Assembly (NCBI RefSeq): GCF_011769525.1 | Contig: NZ_CP050440.1 | Coordinates: 3,163,501-3,227,500 of the forward strand | Source: Tolypothrix sp. PCC 7910 | GTDB lineage: Bacteria; Cyanobacteriota; Cyanobacteriia; Cyanobacteriales; Nostocaceae | Direction: 5' to 3' | Length of the DNA: 64,000 bases | Position numbers and translations under genes: made by a program | Shown: piece after piece, positions 53,409-62,305 of the stretch | How positions within the stretch are numbered: position 1 is the first letter of the stretch | Layout: every line of letters begins with the position of its first letter | Notes under the pieces: model-generated | What the model was told of the DNA's origin: nothing | The model's input: the letters and a program-made list of their open reading frames with translations, nothing else | Databases searched by the model: none

Positions 53409-56141
53409 CTAAATATTCGCCTGCTGACGTTGATAAAGTGACCAGTACAATCCCTTTTGCTGCAACAATTGCGGATGAGTACCACGTTCTGCAATTACCC
53501 CTTGTTCCATCACCAAAATTAAATCCGCACGTTTGAGGGGGGCGAATCGATGGGCGATAAGAAACACGGTGCGGTTGGCGGAAATTTTTTGCAGGTTTTG
53601 CAGTACTTGCTGTTCGGTTTCGCTATCTAGGGCGCTGGTGGCTTCATCCAAAATTAAAATCGGTGCTGAGGAAAGGAACAACCGCGCTAGGGCTATACGT
53701 TGTCTCTGTCCCCCCGATAAGGCTGTACCCCTTTCACCTACGTTGGTTTCGTAACCGTAGGGTAATTGACTGATGAAATCATGGGCGACGGCTAGCCTAG
53801 CGGCTTCTACTACTTGTTCGGCGGTAATATCGGGGTTGCCGAGGGTGATATTTTCTAAGATGGAACCGTTAAATAAAAAGTCTTCTTGTAAAACAACACC
53901 AATTTGTTGCCGCAGAGAAGCTAAATCGGCACTTTTGATATCAAAACCATCGATTAAAATGCGTCCTGATTCTATTGAATAGAGGCGTTGCAATAATTTT
54001 GAAAGGGTACTTTTACCAGAACCACTACGCCCGACAATCCCAACAAATTGTCCTGGTTCCACATTAAAAGAAATGCCGCGTAAAACTGGTTCTGTACTTG
54101 CTTGATAACGGAAAAATACTTGCTCAAAAGTGATTTGTCCGTTGAGTGCTGGTAATACTAAGCCCGTCCCTGGCTCTGCTTCTGGAGCAACATTAAGAAT
54201 GTCACCAATTCTATCTACAGAAAGCAGAACTTGTTGCAGATTTTGCCACAATTGCACTAAGCGTAACAATGGCCCAGTGACTCTTCCTGATAACATTTGA
54301 AAAGCTACCAGTTGACCAATTGTGAGTTGATGGTCGATAACTAATTTTGCCCCAAACCAGAGAATTAATAAAGTTGAAAAATTAGTGAGAAAGTCACCTA
54401 AATTACTACTGATGTTAGAGGTAGTAGAGGCTTTAAAACTGGTGCGAATGAAGCGCGCAAATAAACCCTCCCAGCGATCGCGGGCTACTGGTTCGGCTGC
54501 ATGGGCTTTAACTGAATGTATCCCGGTAACTGTCTCTACTAAAAACGATTGACTATCAGCGCTGCGGTTAAAGGTTTCATTCAGCCAACCCCGCAAAATT
54601 GGTGTCGCCACGATGGTTAATGTGGCAAATAATGGCAATACTGCCAAAGCTACAAAGGTGAGGGGGATATTGTAATAAAACATCAATGCTAAATACACCA
54701 CAGCAAAGATGCTATCCAAAATCACCGTTAAGGCTGTACCTGTGAGAAATTGGCGAATTTGTTCGAGTTCTTGAACTCTGGCTACTGTGTCTCCGACGCG
54801 CCGCGATTCAAAATAAGCTAAAGGCAAACGCATTAAGTGGCGAAATAACTGCGCTGATAAACTTAAATCTAAACGGCGGGCGGTATGGGTGAAGATAAAT
54901 AAACGCAGTATGCCGAGTACAGCTTCAAATATTGCTACCAATAAAAGTGCGATCGCCATGACATCAAGAGTCGGTAAACTCTCTTGCACCATGACTTTAT
55001 CAATCACAACTTGGGTAATTAGGGGTGTCGTTAACCCCAAAAGCTGCAATGTCAAAGACGCAAGCAAAACTTCGCCGAGTAATCCGCGATATTTCCAAAC
55101 TGCGGGAGTAAACCAACTCAGGTTAAATTTTTCTTGCTGAGAAATCAGTTCTACTGTCCACATTTGACCATCCCAAGCTGCTTCTACCACAGATTGGGGG
55201 AGACTTTCACAAGTGCGATCGCTATTGAGGGGGTTAGCGATAATTAAGCGATCGCCTTTAACTCCATAGGCTACCACCCAGCCAGGACTTTCTTGTGCGC
55301 CAGAATTCCACTGCATCAAAGCTGGAAATGACAACTGACGCAAATCAGTCCAATTGATTTGCAATCGCTGCAACACCAACCCTAACTTTTCTGCTGCTTC
55401 CACAACATTTTTCGGGCGTTGTCCCCGCAGTTGGCGTTGTACCCATTCCAGCTTCACAGCATGATCCAAATGCTGCGCCACCATAGTTAAACAAGCTGCG
55501 GCTGTATTCCAGCTAGCTACAAATGGATAGTTATAAGTGGGGATTAGGGATTGGGGACTGGGGATTGGGGACTGGGGATTGGGGACTGGGGGCTGGGGAC
55601 TGGGGACTGGGGATTGGGGACTGGGAATTGAGGAAGTGATAATTTCCCCCTGCTCCTCTGCTCCTCTGCTCCTCTGCTCCTCTGCTCTCTGTTCCTCCTG
55701 TACGCCTTGAAAGAAGCTTTCCATTTGTGGCGTAGAAACTTCTTTCCATAATGCTGTTTCCCAACAGACTACAATGACTTCTTTACTAGCAGCTACAGCT
55801 TTGCACTCTACAGCTAAATTTTGTAAGTCACCAAACCAATCACCTGCTTGCAAAGCAGCTAATGGCTTGCCAATATTTTCTTCACGCAAGCGCACTTTAC
55901 CAGTAACAATAAAAAACTGATAACCTCCGATAGAATTTGACCAAATTTTTTCACCAAGACGATAGCGACGAATTTCTGAGTGATTTTGTAATCGAGTTTG
56001 TTGTTCAGGATTCAGCCAGCATAGAGGTGGTTGATTCCAGGGTACAGAAGCTAGCACGTTTATTCGTAAAGATTGATTATCCAGAAGTTTTATTTCACTT
56101 GTAATTTGACTGTCAGCTTTTGAATTTTCTCTGCTAGCCAT
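53409..56141 (-). CDS. ABC exporter with cyclic-nucleotide-binding-like and degenerate C39 domains
   Basis: 910 residues. An N-terminal cupin/CRP-like domain (about 40-145, [37 protein letters not shown]) is followed by a repeat-encoded insert (about 149-202), a C39-peptidase-like domain (about 205-335), six TM helices (about 340-625) and the ATPase (Walker [13 protein letters not shown], signature [15 protein letters not shown], Walker [14 protein letters not shown]-loop IAHR). In the C39 domain the catalytic DCG of DCGAACL is NTA (WNTAAACL), so it should bind but not cut its substrate. It resembles type I secretion/bacteriocin exporters; the cargo is unknown. The start overlaps the parvulin gene by 52 nt, so the two are co-transcribed. 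Confidence 0.85.
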   Translation of the reverse strand: MASRENSKADSQITSEIKLLDNQSLRINVLASVPWNQPPLCWLNPEQQTRLQNHSEIRRYRLGEKIWSNSIGGYQFFIVTGKVRLREENIGKPLAALQAGDWFGDLQNLAVECKAVAASKEVIVVCWETALWKEVSTPQMESFFQGVQEEQRAEEQRSRGAEEQGEIITSSIPSPQSPVPSPQPPVPNPQSPIPSPQSLIPTYNYPFVASWNTAAACLTMVAQHLDHAVKLEWVQRQLRGQRPKNVVEAAEKLGLVLQRLQINWTDLRQLSFPALMQWNSGAQESPGWVVAYGVKGDRLIIANPLNSDRTCESLPQSVVEAAWDGQMWTVELISQQEKFNLSWFTPAVWKYRGLLGEVLLASLTLQLLGLTTPLITQVVIDKVMVQESLPTLDVMAIALLLVAIFEAVLGILRLFIFTHTARRLDLSLSAQLFRHLMRLPLAYFESRRVGDTVARVQELEQIRQFLTGTALTVILDSIFAVVYLALMFYYNIPLTFVALAVLPLFATLTIVATPILRGWLNETFNRSADSQSFLVETVTGIHSVKAHAAEPVARDRWEGLFARFIRTSFKASTTSNISSNLGDFLTNFSTLLILWFGAKLVIDHQLTIGQLVAFQMLSGRVTGPLLRLVQLWQNLQQVLLSVDRIGDILNVAPEAEPGTGLVLPALNGQITFEQVFFRYQASTEPVLRGISFNVEPGQFVGIVGRSGSGKSTLSKLLQRLYSIESGRILIDGFDIKSADLASLRQQIGVVLQEDFLFNGSILENITLGNPDITAEQVVEAARLAVAHDFISQLPYGYETNVGERGTALSGGQRQRIALARLFLSSAPILILDEATSALDSETEQQVLQNLQKISANRTVFLIAHRFAPLKRADLILVMEQGVIAERGTHPQLLQQKGLYWSLYQRQQANI
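55538..55695 (-). repeat. In-frame STRR/octamer array inside the ABC exporter gene
   Basis: About eleven GGGGACT/GGGGATT heptamers (plus-strand sense) followed by CTCCTCTG octamers lie within the coding sequence and encode SPVPSPQ-type and EEQRSRG-type low-complexity peptide (residues about 149-202) between two folded domains. Confidence 0.9.
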
Positions 56142-56848
56142 TTTTCAAACAACTCATTTTGTAGCACTTGCTTTAGTTGAGTATCTTCTAAAGAAGCTGG
56201 CAGAAATTGTTCTAATCGAAACAAACCATAACGTCCTTCTAGTTCTATTGGCCCAATCAATTCTCCGGGAATTGCTGCATCAATTGCGGCTCTGATTTTA
56301 TCTGGTAATGTTCCCCGACTAATTGGCCCCATCATGCCGTTAACAATGCGATCTTCTGCTAAGGAATATTCTTTAGCTAGTTGCTCAAAACTACCTCCTT
56401 CTTCAATTTGAGTTAGTAGTTCTTCGCAAAGTTCGCGATTATCAACAAAAATCCTCGATAGTACCACCCGATCTAAATAAATTTTTCGCTCTATGAAATA
56501 CTCTGGTAGTTTCGGTTCTGTAACTAAAGCTTTCAGTTTTTCTAACTTAAAGTTGTAGGCAGCTGATGCATGAAAAGTTGCGTAATCTGTGCCATTTTTC
56601 GTTAACCATTCCTGAAAAATCTGGGGATCTGTAAGTTGATTTTTGAGACGAAAATCAATAATTGTCTGTTCAGTTAAAGCCGGATTGATATCAATATCGT
56701 CTCTGGTCTTGATTTCTTGCTCAATCACGTACTGGCGAATAATATCGCCAATAAACTGCGACAATTTGCCGGAGGCTTGGAGATATTTTACTGCTTGTTC
56801 AATAGAAATAGATTGCCGATCAACAGTTAAAAATGATAAAGATTCCAT
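56090..56848 (-). CDS. Parvulin-type peptidyl-prolyl isomerase
   Basis: 252 residues. N-terminal SurA/PrsA-like helical region (about 1-115) and a PpiC/parvulin domain (about 120-225): RVVLSRIFVDNRELCEELLTQIEEGGSFEQLAKEYS, GMMGPISRGTLPDKIRAAI, GPIELEGRYGLFRLEQF. The domain lacks one of the usual two catalytic His residues at the start (R-V-V-L instead of R-A-R-H), so activity may be weak. No signal peptide, so it acts in the cytoplasm. Pairing of such a protein with a peptidase-domain ABC exporter is common in cyanobacteria, which suggests it folds or holds the exporter's cargo. First gene of the two-gene operon. Confidence 0.85.
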   Translation of the reverse strand: MESLSFLTVDRQSISIEQAVKYLQASGKLSQFIGDIIRQYVIEQEIKTRDDIDINPALTEQTIIDFRLKNQLTDPQIFQEWLTKNGTDYATFHASAAYNFKLEKLKALVTEPKLPEYFIERKIYLDRVVLSRIFVDNRELCEELLTQIEEGGSFEQLAKEYSLAEDRIVNGMMGPISRGTLPDKIRAAIDAAIPGELIGPIELEGRYGLFRLEQFLPASLEDTQLKQVLQNELFEKWLAEKIQKLTVKLQVK

Positions 56849-57075
56849 AAAGCAATCCTTAGAGAAAAAATTAATTTTTTTATACTCTTACAACCTAAAT
56901 TATCTATAAATAGCCATATAATTAGTTATTCACATAAATATTGTTAACTTATAAACAAAAACAATTTAGCAAATCATTTTTGTTAATTTCTAATAGTTTT
57001 CTAGTAGAAAGGAATTGCTAAATTTAGCTTTTGCCTATCTACGAATCATCTATATATTGAGATTTCGCCAGAGAA

Positions 57076-57870
57076 TTAAGCCATTGCACTAACCCAGGTA
57101 AAGGCTATTAACATAGCAGCGATCGCACCAATCAAGGTATTGATAATATTGACCAATTCATTGGTGAGCCAAGTATATTGAGATTGCAGTGTTGCGCCAA
57201 TGACGCTTTCTACACTGGTAGCAATCAAAGCTGCGATCGCACACCAAACTACGCCAGCAAAATCGATTAAACCAACACCCCAACCAACAAAGGCGATCGC
57301 AATGGAAGCCACAACCCCAGCTAAGGTTCCTTCTAAACTTACTGCGCCTTCTGTTCCACGAGGTACTGGTTTCAGTGTGGTAATCAAAAAGGTTCGTTTA
57401 CCATATGCTTTACCCACCTCACTCGCACAAGTATCAGAAAGTTTGGTACTAAAACTCGCCACATAGCCCAAAACCAGTAGAGATTTGAGACTAGCGACTA
57501 CAGACTGGGGAAGAGAAAAGAATCCTGCACTTAACGTTCCGATTCCTAAAGCACACAGCGCCGCAATCAACGCCGAACCCCAGACATTTTCCGGGCCTCT
57601 AGCCCCAGAACGCTTTTCTGCAATACCTTCAGCTTCCTTTTGGGCTATCCCAATGCGCGTTACCCCAGAACCTACTAAAAAATAAAACGCTACTACTAGA
57701 TACCCTTGCCAACCTAATGTTCCCCAAATAATTACGCCTAATACCCAAGCGTGGAATATTCCTGCTGGAGTCAGCAGCTTTTTGGGAGCAATCCAAACTA
57801 AAGCCAACAAAATGGCATTCAATCCGACTCCCACCAACCAAGGATTCGCAGAATCAAAGAAAGAGAGCAT
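57076..57870 (-). CDS. DUF92 / VTE6-like phytyl-phosphate kinase
   Basis: 264 residues from the ATG at 57870 (a TTG two codons earlier also opens the frame). About seven membrane helices. Family landmarks: LTPAGIFHAWVLGVIIWGTLGW, GVTRIGIAQKEAEGIAEKRSGARGPENVWG, SDTCASEVGKAYGK and PRGTEGAVSLEGTLAG. In plants and Synechocystis, members phosphorylate phytyl monophosphate to phytyl diphosphate for tocopherol and phylloquinone synthesis. Length and motifs are normal. No operon partner; membrane location is expected. Confidence 0.85.
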   Translation of the reverse strand: MLSFFDSANPWLVGVGLNAILLALVWIAPKKLLTPAGIFHAWVLGVIIWGTLGWQGYLVVAFYFLVGSGVTRIGIAQKEAEGIAEKRSGARGPENVWGSALIAALCALGIGTLSAGFFSLPQSVVASLKSLLVLGYVASFSTKLSDTCASEVGKAYGKRTFLITTLKPVPRGTEGAVSLEGTLAGVVASIAIAFVGWGVGLIDFAGVVWCAIAALIATSVESVIGATLQSQYTWLTNELVNIINTLIGAIAAMLIAFTWVSAMA

Positions 57871-58202
57871 TAGCAATATATGACAATTAGTGTGGCCTGA
57901 ATATCAACAGAATAGCGAATTTCTCACTTTGCTGCTGGATTGTTTCCACCCTATGATCCAAGAATTACAGATATTCCCTCGTCTTTCCGGATAAAGAGAG
58001 TGATTCACAATATTAATTTTGATAAATAAATCATTTTCAAGTCAGGATTTCAGCCCTTATTTTCAGCACTTAGATTGCTGACTACGTACTAAAATTCACT
58101 TGTTATTTAGCTTTGGGTTGTTATTCAAACTTAGTATAATTAACAATTTTAGAAATAAATTATATATAGTAATAACAACTACTAGTGTTCTAGGCAAACG
58201 CT
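57871..58202. other. Divergent intergenic region
   Basis: A 332-bp AT-rich region between two divergent genes. No repeat, operator or RNA recognised; promoters of both genes should be here. Confidence 0.4.
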
Positions 58203-58634
58203 ATGAGCGCAACTTTATTTCATCTTGCTTTCCCTGTAACTAATATTGCAGAAACCAAAGCATATTATGTTGATGGTTTAGGCTGTATTCCTGGGCGTGA
58301 AAACCCCCATGCTTTGATACTTAATTTATATGGTCATCAATTAGTAGCTCACGTTACTAAAGAACCATTAACACCACAAAGAGGTATCTATCCTAGACAT
58401 TTTGGGCTAGTTTTTACAGCCGAACAAGACTGGCAAGATTTATTAGAAAAGGCACAAAAGCAAAAACTACTATTTAGGGAAGAACCAAAATATCGTTTTG
58501 TTGGTTTGCCTTTAGAGCATCGCACTTTCTTTTTAGAAGATCCCTTTTATAACTTGATGGAGTTTAAATATTACTGTCACCCAGAGGCGATTTTTGCAAG
58601 TTCTCAGTATACGCAAATTGGGGATAGGGTTTAA
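58203..58634 (+). CDS. VOC-family (glyoxalase/dioxygenase-like) protein
   Basis: 143 residues, one vicinal-oxygen-chelate unit. The likely metal ligands are His in LFHLAFPV (residue 7), His in PRHFGLVF and Glu in NLMEFKYY, spaced as in glyoxalase-superfamily enzymes. The substrate cannot be deduced. The last 71 nt overlap the convergent lipase gene on the other strand, so this C-terminus and the lipase C-terminus share DNA. Confidence 0.8.
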   Translation: MSATLFHLAFPVTNIAETKAYYVDGLGCIPGRENPHALILNLYGHQLVAHVTKEPLTPQRGIYPRHFGLVFTAEQDWQDLLEKAQKQKLLFREEPKYRFVGLPLEHRTFFLEDPFYNLMEFKYYCHPEAIFASSQYTQIGDRV

Positions 58635-59238
58635 TTGGTTCTGTTAAGGTTTCTGCTACTACTTTTAAACACCTAGCATCAGTCAGCATCCAGGGGTGTA
58701 ATCCCACAGGTAAAACTACCTCTCGTCCTACTGGCATTTGTGAACTCTTAGCTGGGACAATCATCAAATCATAAGGAGTCCAGATTGATGTAAAATTAAT
58801 CCCCTCCAACATTGCTACATCAGAATTCAAATCATTGAGAAAAGCACTGTTGGGGCGCATTTGCACGCAACCAGGACGCAGAGAACCATAAGCAATCACC
58901 GTACCATGATGGGGCGAAGCAATTGTAATAAAACGCTGTACGCGATTAATTCCCCCAAGCCTTTGGATATAGTAACGGCTGACAATTCCTCCCATACTGA
59001 AAGCAACTAAATCTAGTGGTTGTTCTGGGGGAAATTCTTTAGCGACATAATCTGCTACCTGCTGTGCCAACTTATCTAAACCGACAGCACCATTATTTGG
59101 TACTAAATCTAAGGCGTATACAGACCAACCTTGTTGTTTTAAATATTTCCCCATGCGGTAAAAAACTGCACCTGTGTCATCAATACCATGTATTAACAAA
59201 ACTGGATTGCGCTGCTGGTTATTAGTATTGATATCCAT
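58564..59238 (-). CDS. Alpha/beta-hydrolase, lipase (EstB/LipA-like)
   Basis: 224 residues. Oxyanion region NPVLLIHGIDD, nucleophile elbow AFSMGG (Ser81), Asp in IWTPYDLMIVP and His in VGLHPWMLTD give a full triad, with spacing typical of triacylglycerol lipase/esterases of the class with a short N-terminus. No signal peptide is present, so an intracellular acyl or lipid ester hydrolase is the best guess. Convergent with and overlapping the VOC gene by 71 bp. Confidence 0.85.
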   Translation of the reverse strand: MDINTNNQQRNPVLLIHGIDDTGAVFYRMGKYLKQQGWSVYALDLVPNNGAVGLDKLAQQVADYVAKEFPPEQPLDLVAFSMGGIVSRYYIQRLGGINRVQRFITIASPHHGTVIAYGSLRPGCVQMRPNSAFLNDLNSDVAMLEGINFTSIWTPYDLMIVPAKSSQMPVGREVVLPVGLHPWMLTDARCLKVVAETLTEPIKPYPQFAYTENLQKSPLGDSNI

Positions 59239-59653
59239 ATCTTTGCTGAATTACTTCTGTACAAAATCTAACTAGTCTTATTGCTATTGGGCAACAGACT
59301 ATGACACTCATTTCACTGGTTAACAGCCAGCGATCGCATTGGAATTACTAATGGTATTGAACAGATAACAAAATGTTAATTTTTGTTACGCCAACTTTCA
59401 GAATCTTGCCCTCAGTTACAGTAAAATTTAATAATTAATTCTCGGTGTATGCATTGTATTCAGGCCGCAGGTGCTTACACAAATCAGTTGAAAACACTTG
59501 CCCTGTATTATTATTACAATGTTGATTAAGTACAAACCTATATTGGTTGTCATCTGAAATCCGATGACGAGAAGTAAAAAATTGTAACATAATGTCGTAA
59601 TCTTTAACAATTACGGTAGGTATTCCAGATATAAAAGGCAGGGAGAGATTGTA
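59239..59653. other. AT-rich intergenic region
   Basis: A 415-bp divergent gap between the lipase gene and a basic-protein gene. No gene, repeat array or RNA recognised. Confidence 0.4.
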
Positions 59654-60187
59654 ATGGATTTTATCAAAAAGTTGATTTCAGGTATTGTCAGTTTTCTGAC
59701 TGGACTATTACCAGGTAAAAATAAAAAAAGCAATGGTTACTACTTAGAACTTGATGAATCCAAGGAAGCAAAGCCCGTAGCTGCTGTTAAAGAAGCAGCT
59801 AAAGAAATCGGAGATAATGCGAAGAAAGCAGCCGTAGCAGTTGTAGATAATACCAAGAAAGTAACAGAAACAGTTACATCTCAAGCTCCAGCACCATCAT
59901 TGAATGGTACAAAAACTGCTGCATCTAAATCATCTAATAAAAAATCAGCTAAAGAACCAAAACCTGCTGATGTTGCTTTAGTACAGACTGCTGAAGGCTT
60001 GAAGATTGAACCTGGTAAAAATGACAAAGCCGCATCAGCCAAAGTACTTAAAGAACAACCAAAAGAAACCACCTTTGCACCTAAATATGTTGCTGCTGGT
60101 GCTGGAAGTAATAATGGCCGCCGTCGTCCAGGGGCTAATATGAGCATTTATTTAGATATGGCACGTCAAGTAAAAACCCCTGGCTAA
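59654..60187 (+). CDS. Conserved hypothetical Lys/Ala-rich protein
   Basis: 177 residues. A short amphipathic or hydrophobic N-terminus (MDFIKKLISGIVSFLTGLLPG) is followed by a low-complexity Ala/Lys-rich middle (VKEAAKEIGDNAKKAAVAVV) and a conserved-looking C-terminus (YVAAGAGSNNGRRRPGANMSIYLDMARQVK). It has the appearance of a membrane-associated, largely disordered protein; I believe homologues exist throughout cyanobacteria but know no function. Ribosome binding site GGGAGAG 7 nt before the ATG. Confidence 0.7.
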   Translation: MDFIKKLISGIVSFLTGLLPGKNKKSNGYYLELDESKEAKPVAAVKEAAKEIGDNAKKAAVAVVDNTKKVTETVTSQAPAPSLNGTKTAASKSSNKKSAKEPKPADVALVQTAEGLKIEPGKNDKAASAKVLKEQPKETTFAPKYVAAGAGSNNGRRRPGANMSIYLDMARQVKTPG

Positions 60188-60243
60188 ATAAATTTAGGCA
60201 GAGGGCTTTTTAGATTTTGAATCTTCAATCGAAAATTTAAATT

Positions 60244-61338
60244 CTAAAATTCCCTAAAATGTGAAAAAACCAACCCACTATATAAATGAAATGCTGAGTC
60301 CCAATTAGTCTTATCCCTGCGAAACAGGAGAACATAAGACTGAATGTTACTCAGCATTTCTGTTTGATCTAATATTGTCTCAGCAAAGTGTGTAAAATCT
60401 GACCAAACTTTGACTTGGGGAATTTGCTGTCCCAGCCATTCTTGTAAAAGATTCCAATTAATTTTGATAGTATTTTGGCTAGGGTGAGCAGCGATTTCTA
60501 GCCCTTGTTGGAATTGATAGCTTTGATCGGAAAGCCGCAAAATGCAACGCCTACTTGGTAGGTGTAAATCACAAAATTCGGCATAATCTTGGGTTTGAGT
60601 TTTGCGTTCTAGTTGACGTTGGGCGTTAACATCTACAACCTGTTCAAAAATCGGCAACATTCCCGAAACTCTAGCTTTGACTTCTGACCAGTTAAAAGTT
60701 AAAGAACCAAGTTGACTTGTTTGGTTACGGCAAACAACAGTAGCATTTGTTGCGGATTCAGAAAAATAATTGACTTGGAATACTTGAATCTGCTTAATTT
60801 CTGCAATCGTTACCCAAAAGCAGGGAATACCTGCATTTTGTAATTGTGTACCGTAGAATTTAAGTTCTCCGATTTGTCCAGTGCGATATAACTTCCAACC
60901 GCGACTAGGTAAAGTTAACCTGGCAGTGTAGGTGTCAATTTGCAATATTTGGGCAAATTTCGGGGCTGCTTCGGCTTTTAATTCGTTACTGAGAGGTTCT
61001 AAGACGAGTACGCCCAGTTCAGTCTCACTACGTTCTGTTGTCGCCTGAATAATAGCTCTTTGTCTAGCTTCTTGCTCAATTTCTTGTATTCGCTGCAAAC
61101 CCTGACGCGCTTGCATCAAGATTTTACTATTGGTTGTACTTCGTAGTAGTTGCCGATAAATTTTTTCCGCATTCTCGTACTTTTTCGAGACTTCATGCAG
61201 CCGTCCTAAATAAAATTGCACCCAAGGATTTTCTGGTGATTCTTTTAACAGCTGTTGGAGTAATTTAGCTGCGGTGCTATAGTCTTTACGTTCAAAGGCC
61301 GTGGCAACTTGTTCAATCATCACTTTGTTTACATCCAC
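60244..61338 (-). CDS. TPR-containing conserved hypothetical protein
   Basis: 364 residues. TPRs occupy about 8-95 (DYSTAAKLLQQLLKESPENPWVQFYLGRLHEVSKKYENAEKIYRQLL); the rest is a beta-rich domain with a repeated theme (LTLPSRGWKLYRTGQIGELKFYGTQL, CDLHLPSRRCILRLSDQSYQF) that I recognise only as a cyanobacterial conserved region. A second ATG at 61320 is possible. It is 66 nt upstream of nothing transcribed together with certainty; rsmE lies upstream on the same strand with an 80-nt gap, so co-transcription is possible. Function unknown. Confidence 0.75.
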   Translation of the reverse strand: MDVNKVMIEQVATAFERKDYSTAAKLLQQLLKESPENPWVQFYLGRLHEVSKKYENAEKIYRQLLRSTTNSKILMQARQGLQRIQEIEQEARQRAIIQATTERSETELGVLVLEPLSNELKAEAAPKFAQILQIDTYTARLTLPSRGWKLYRTGQIGELKFYGTQLQNAGIPCFWVTIAEIKQIQVFQVNYFSESATNATVVCRNQTSQLGSLTFNWSEVKARVSGMLPIFEQVVDVNAQRQLERKTQTQDYAEFCDLHLPSRRCILRLSDQSYQFQQGLEIAAHPSQNTIKINWNLLQEWLGQQIPQVKVWSDFTHFAETILDQTEMLSNIQSYVLLFRRDKTNWDSAFHLYSGLVFSHFREF

Positions 61339-61404
61339 GCGAAAAGAATGTCTCGCGCCTACCCTGCGGTAACGGCTGGGCTAAATGCATGAGATATACA
61401 TCAT

Positions 61405-62124
61405 TTATACTTCAAACGCTGCGGAAACTAGTGATAAAGCCACTACTGGCGCTGTAACTGCTCGTAAAATTCTTCGACCAAGGGAAACTGGTTGAAATCC
61501 TGCTGCGATCGCACTATCAATTTCTGCTTGCGTCCATCCACCCTCTGGGCCTGTAGCTATAAGTAGTTCTTGGTCATTTGTCATTTGTCCTTGGTGTTGC
61601 AAGCAATTTTTGAGGTGAGGTAAATTTCCTCGCGCTTCACAGATATATTTGTGGCTGTTTGCAAACAACAAACTACTGCTAAAAGCCACAGGTTCTAAAA
61701 TTGTCGGTATAAAAGCGCGCTCTGATTGTTCCGCAGCTTCTGCCGCAATCCGCCGCCAGCGTTCCAATTTTTGCGGGCTGGGTTGCAGTAAAGTGCGATC
61801 GCTTAATATTGGGGCAATAGTTGTGACTCCCAACTCTGTGCAACACCTGACAACTTCATCAAAGCCGCTACCTTTGGGCAAAGCCACTATCAAGGTGATT
61901 GATACAGGTAACTCAGTTTCCACCACCAAATCTTCTAAAACCTGCCCTTGTTCCCCTACTAGCTGCGTTAACCACCATTTACCCTTACCATCCATCGCAA
62001 TAAAGCGATCGCCCTCACGCAAACGCAACACCCTTGCTAAATAGTGTTGTTGTTCTTTGGTGAGTGAAATTTCCCCTGCTTGGAGTTGAGAGGGTGCGAT
62101 CGCAATTCTTTGTAGTTGAGACAT
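61405..62124 (-). CDS. rsmE: 16S rRNA (uracil1498-N3)-methyltransferase RsmE
   Basis: 239 residues from the ATG at 62124, where the family begins (MSQLQRIAI); the frame stays open upstream only through repeat sequence. RsmE methylates N3 of U1498 in 16S rRNA using S-adenosylmethionine. SPOUT-fold motifs are present: HYLARVLRLREGD (PUA-like N-terminus), VALPKGSGFDEVVRCCTELGV, AAEAAEQSERAFIP, IATGPEGGWTQAEID and LGRRILRAVTAP with the trefoil knot. The stretch QGQMTNDQE just before IATGPEGG is encoded by two and a half GTCATTT repeats, a small in-frame insertion. Confidence 0.92.
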   Translation of the reverse strand: MSQLQRIAIAPSQLQAGEISLTKEQQHYLARVLRLREGDRFIAMDGKGKWWLTQLVGEQGQVLEDLVVETELPVSITLIVALPKGSGFDEVVRCCTELGVTTIAPILSDRTLLQPSPQKLERWRRIAAEAAEQSERAFIPTILEPVAFSSSLLFANSHKYICEARGNLPHLKNCLQHQGQMTNDQELLIATGPEGGWTQAEIDSAIAAGFQPVSLGRRILRAVTAPVVALSLVSAAFEV

Positions 62125-62305
62125 GATCACAATTCGTAATTCGTAATTCGTAATTTTTACGAACCGCAGAGGCGCAGAGAATTTTCCGATAAATAAAAAT
62201 AAACGCCGATAATTTATCTTGATCATCGGCGTTCATCTGCGTACCCTACGGGAAGCCGCAGAGCGTCTATATCGGCGGTTAAAATTACTAACTAATCCCT
62301 AGCCC
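62125..62305. repeat. AATTCGT heptamers and ATCGGCGTT repeat with a small dispersed insert
   Basis: Four AATTCGT-type heptamers lie directly before rsmE (62130-62155). Further on, ATCGGCGTTCATCTGCGT ... TATATCGGCGGTTAAAATT is a dispersed repeat interrupted by about 25 bp (CCCTACGGGAAGCCGC), which resembles the small dispersed repeats described in Nostoc. Confidence 0.75.
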
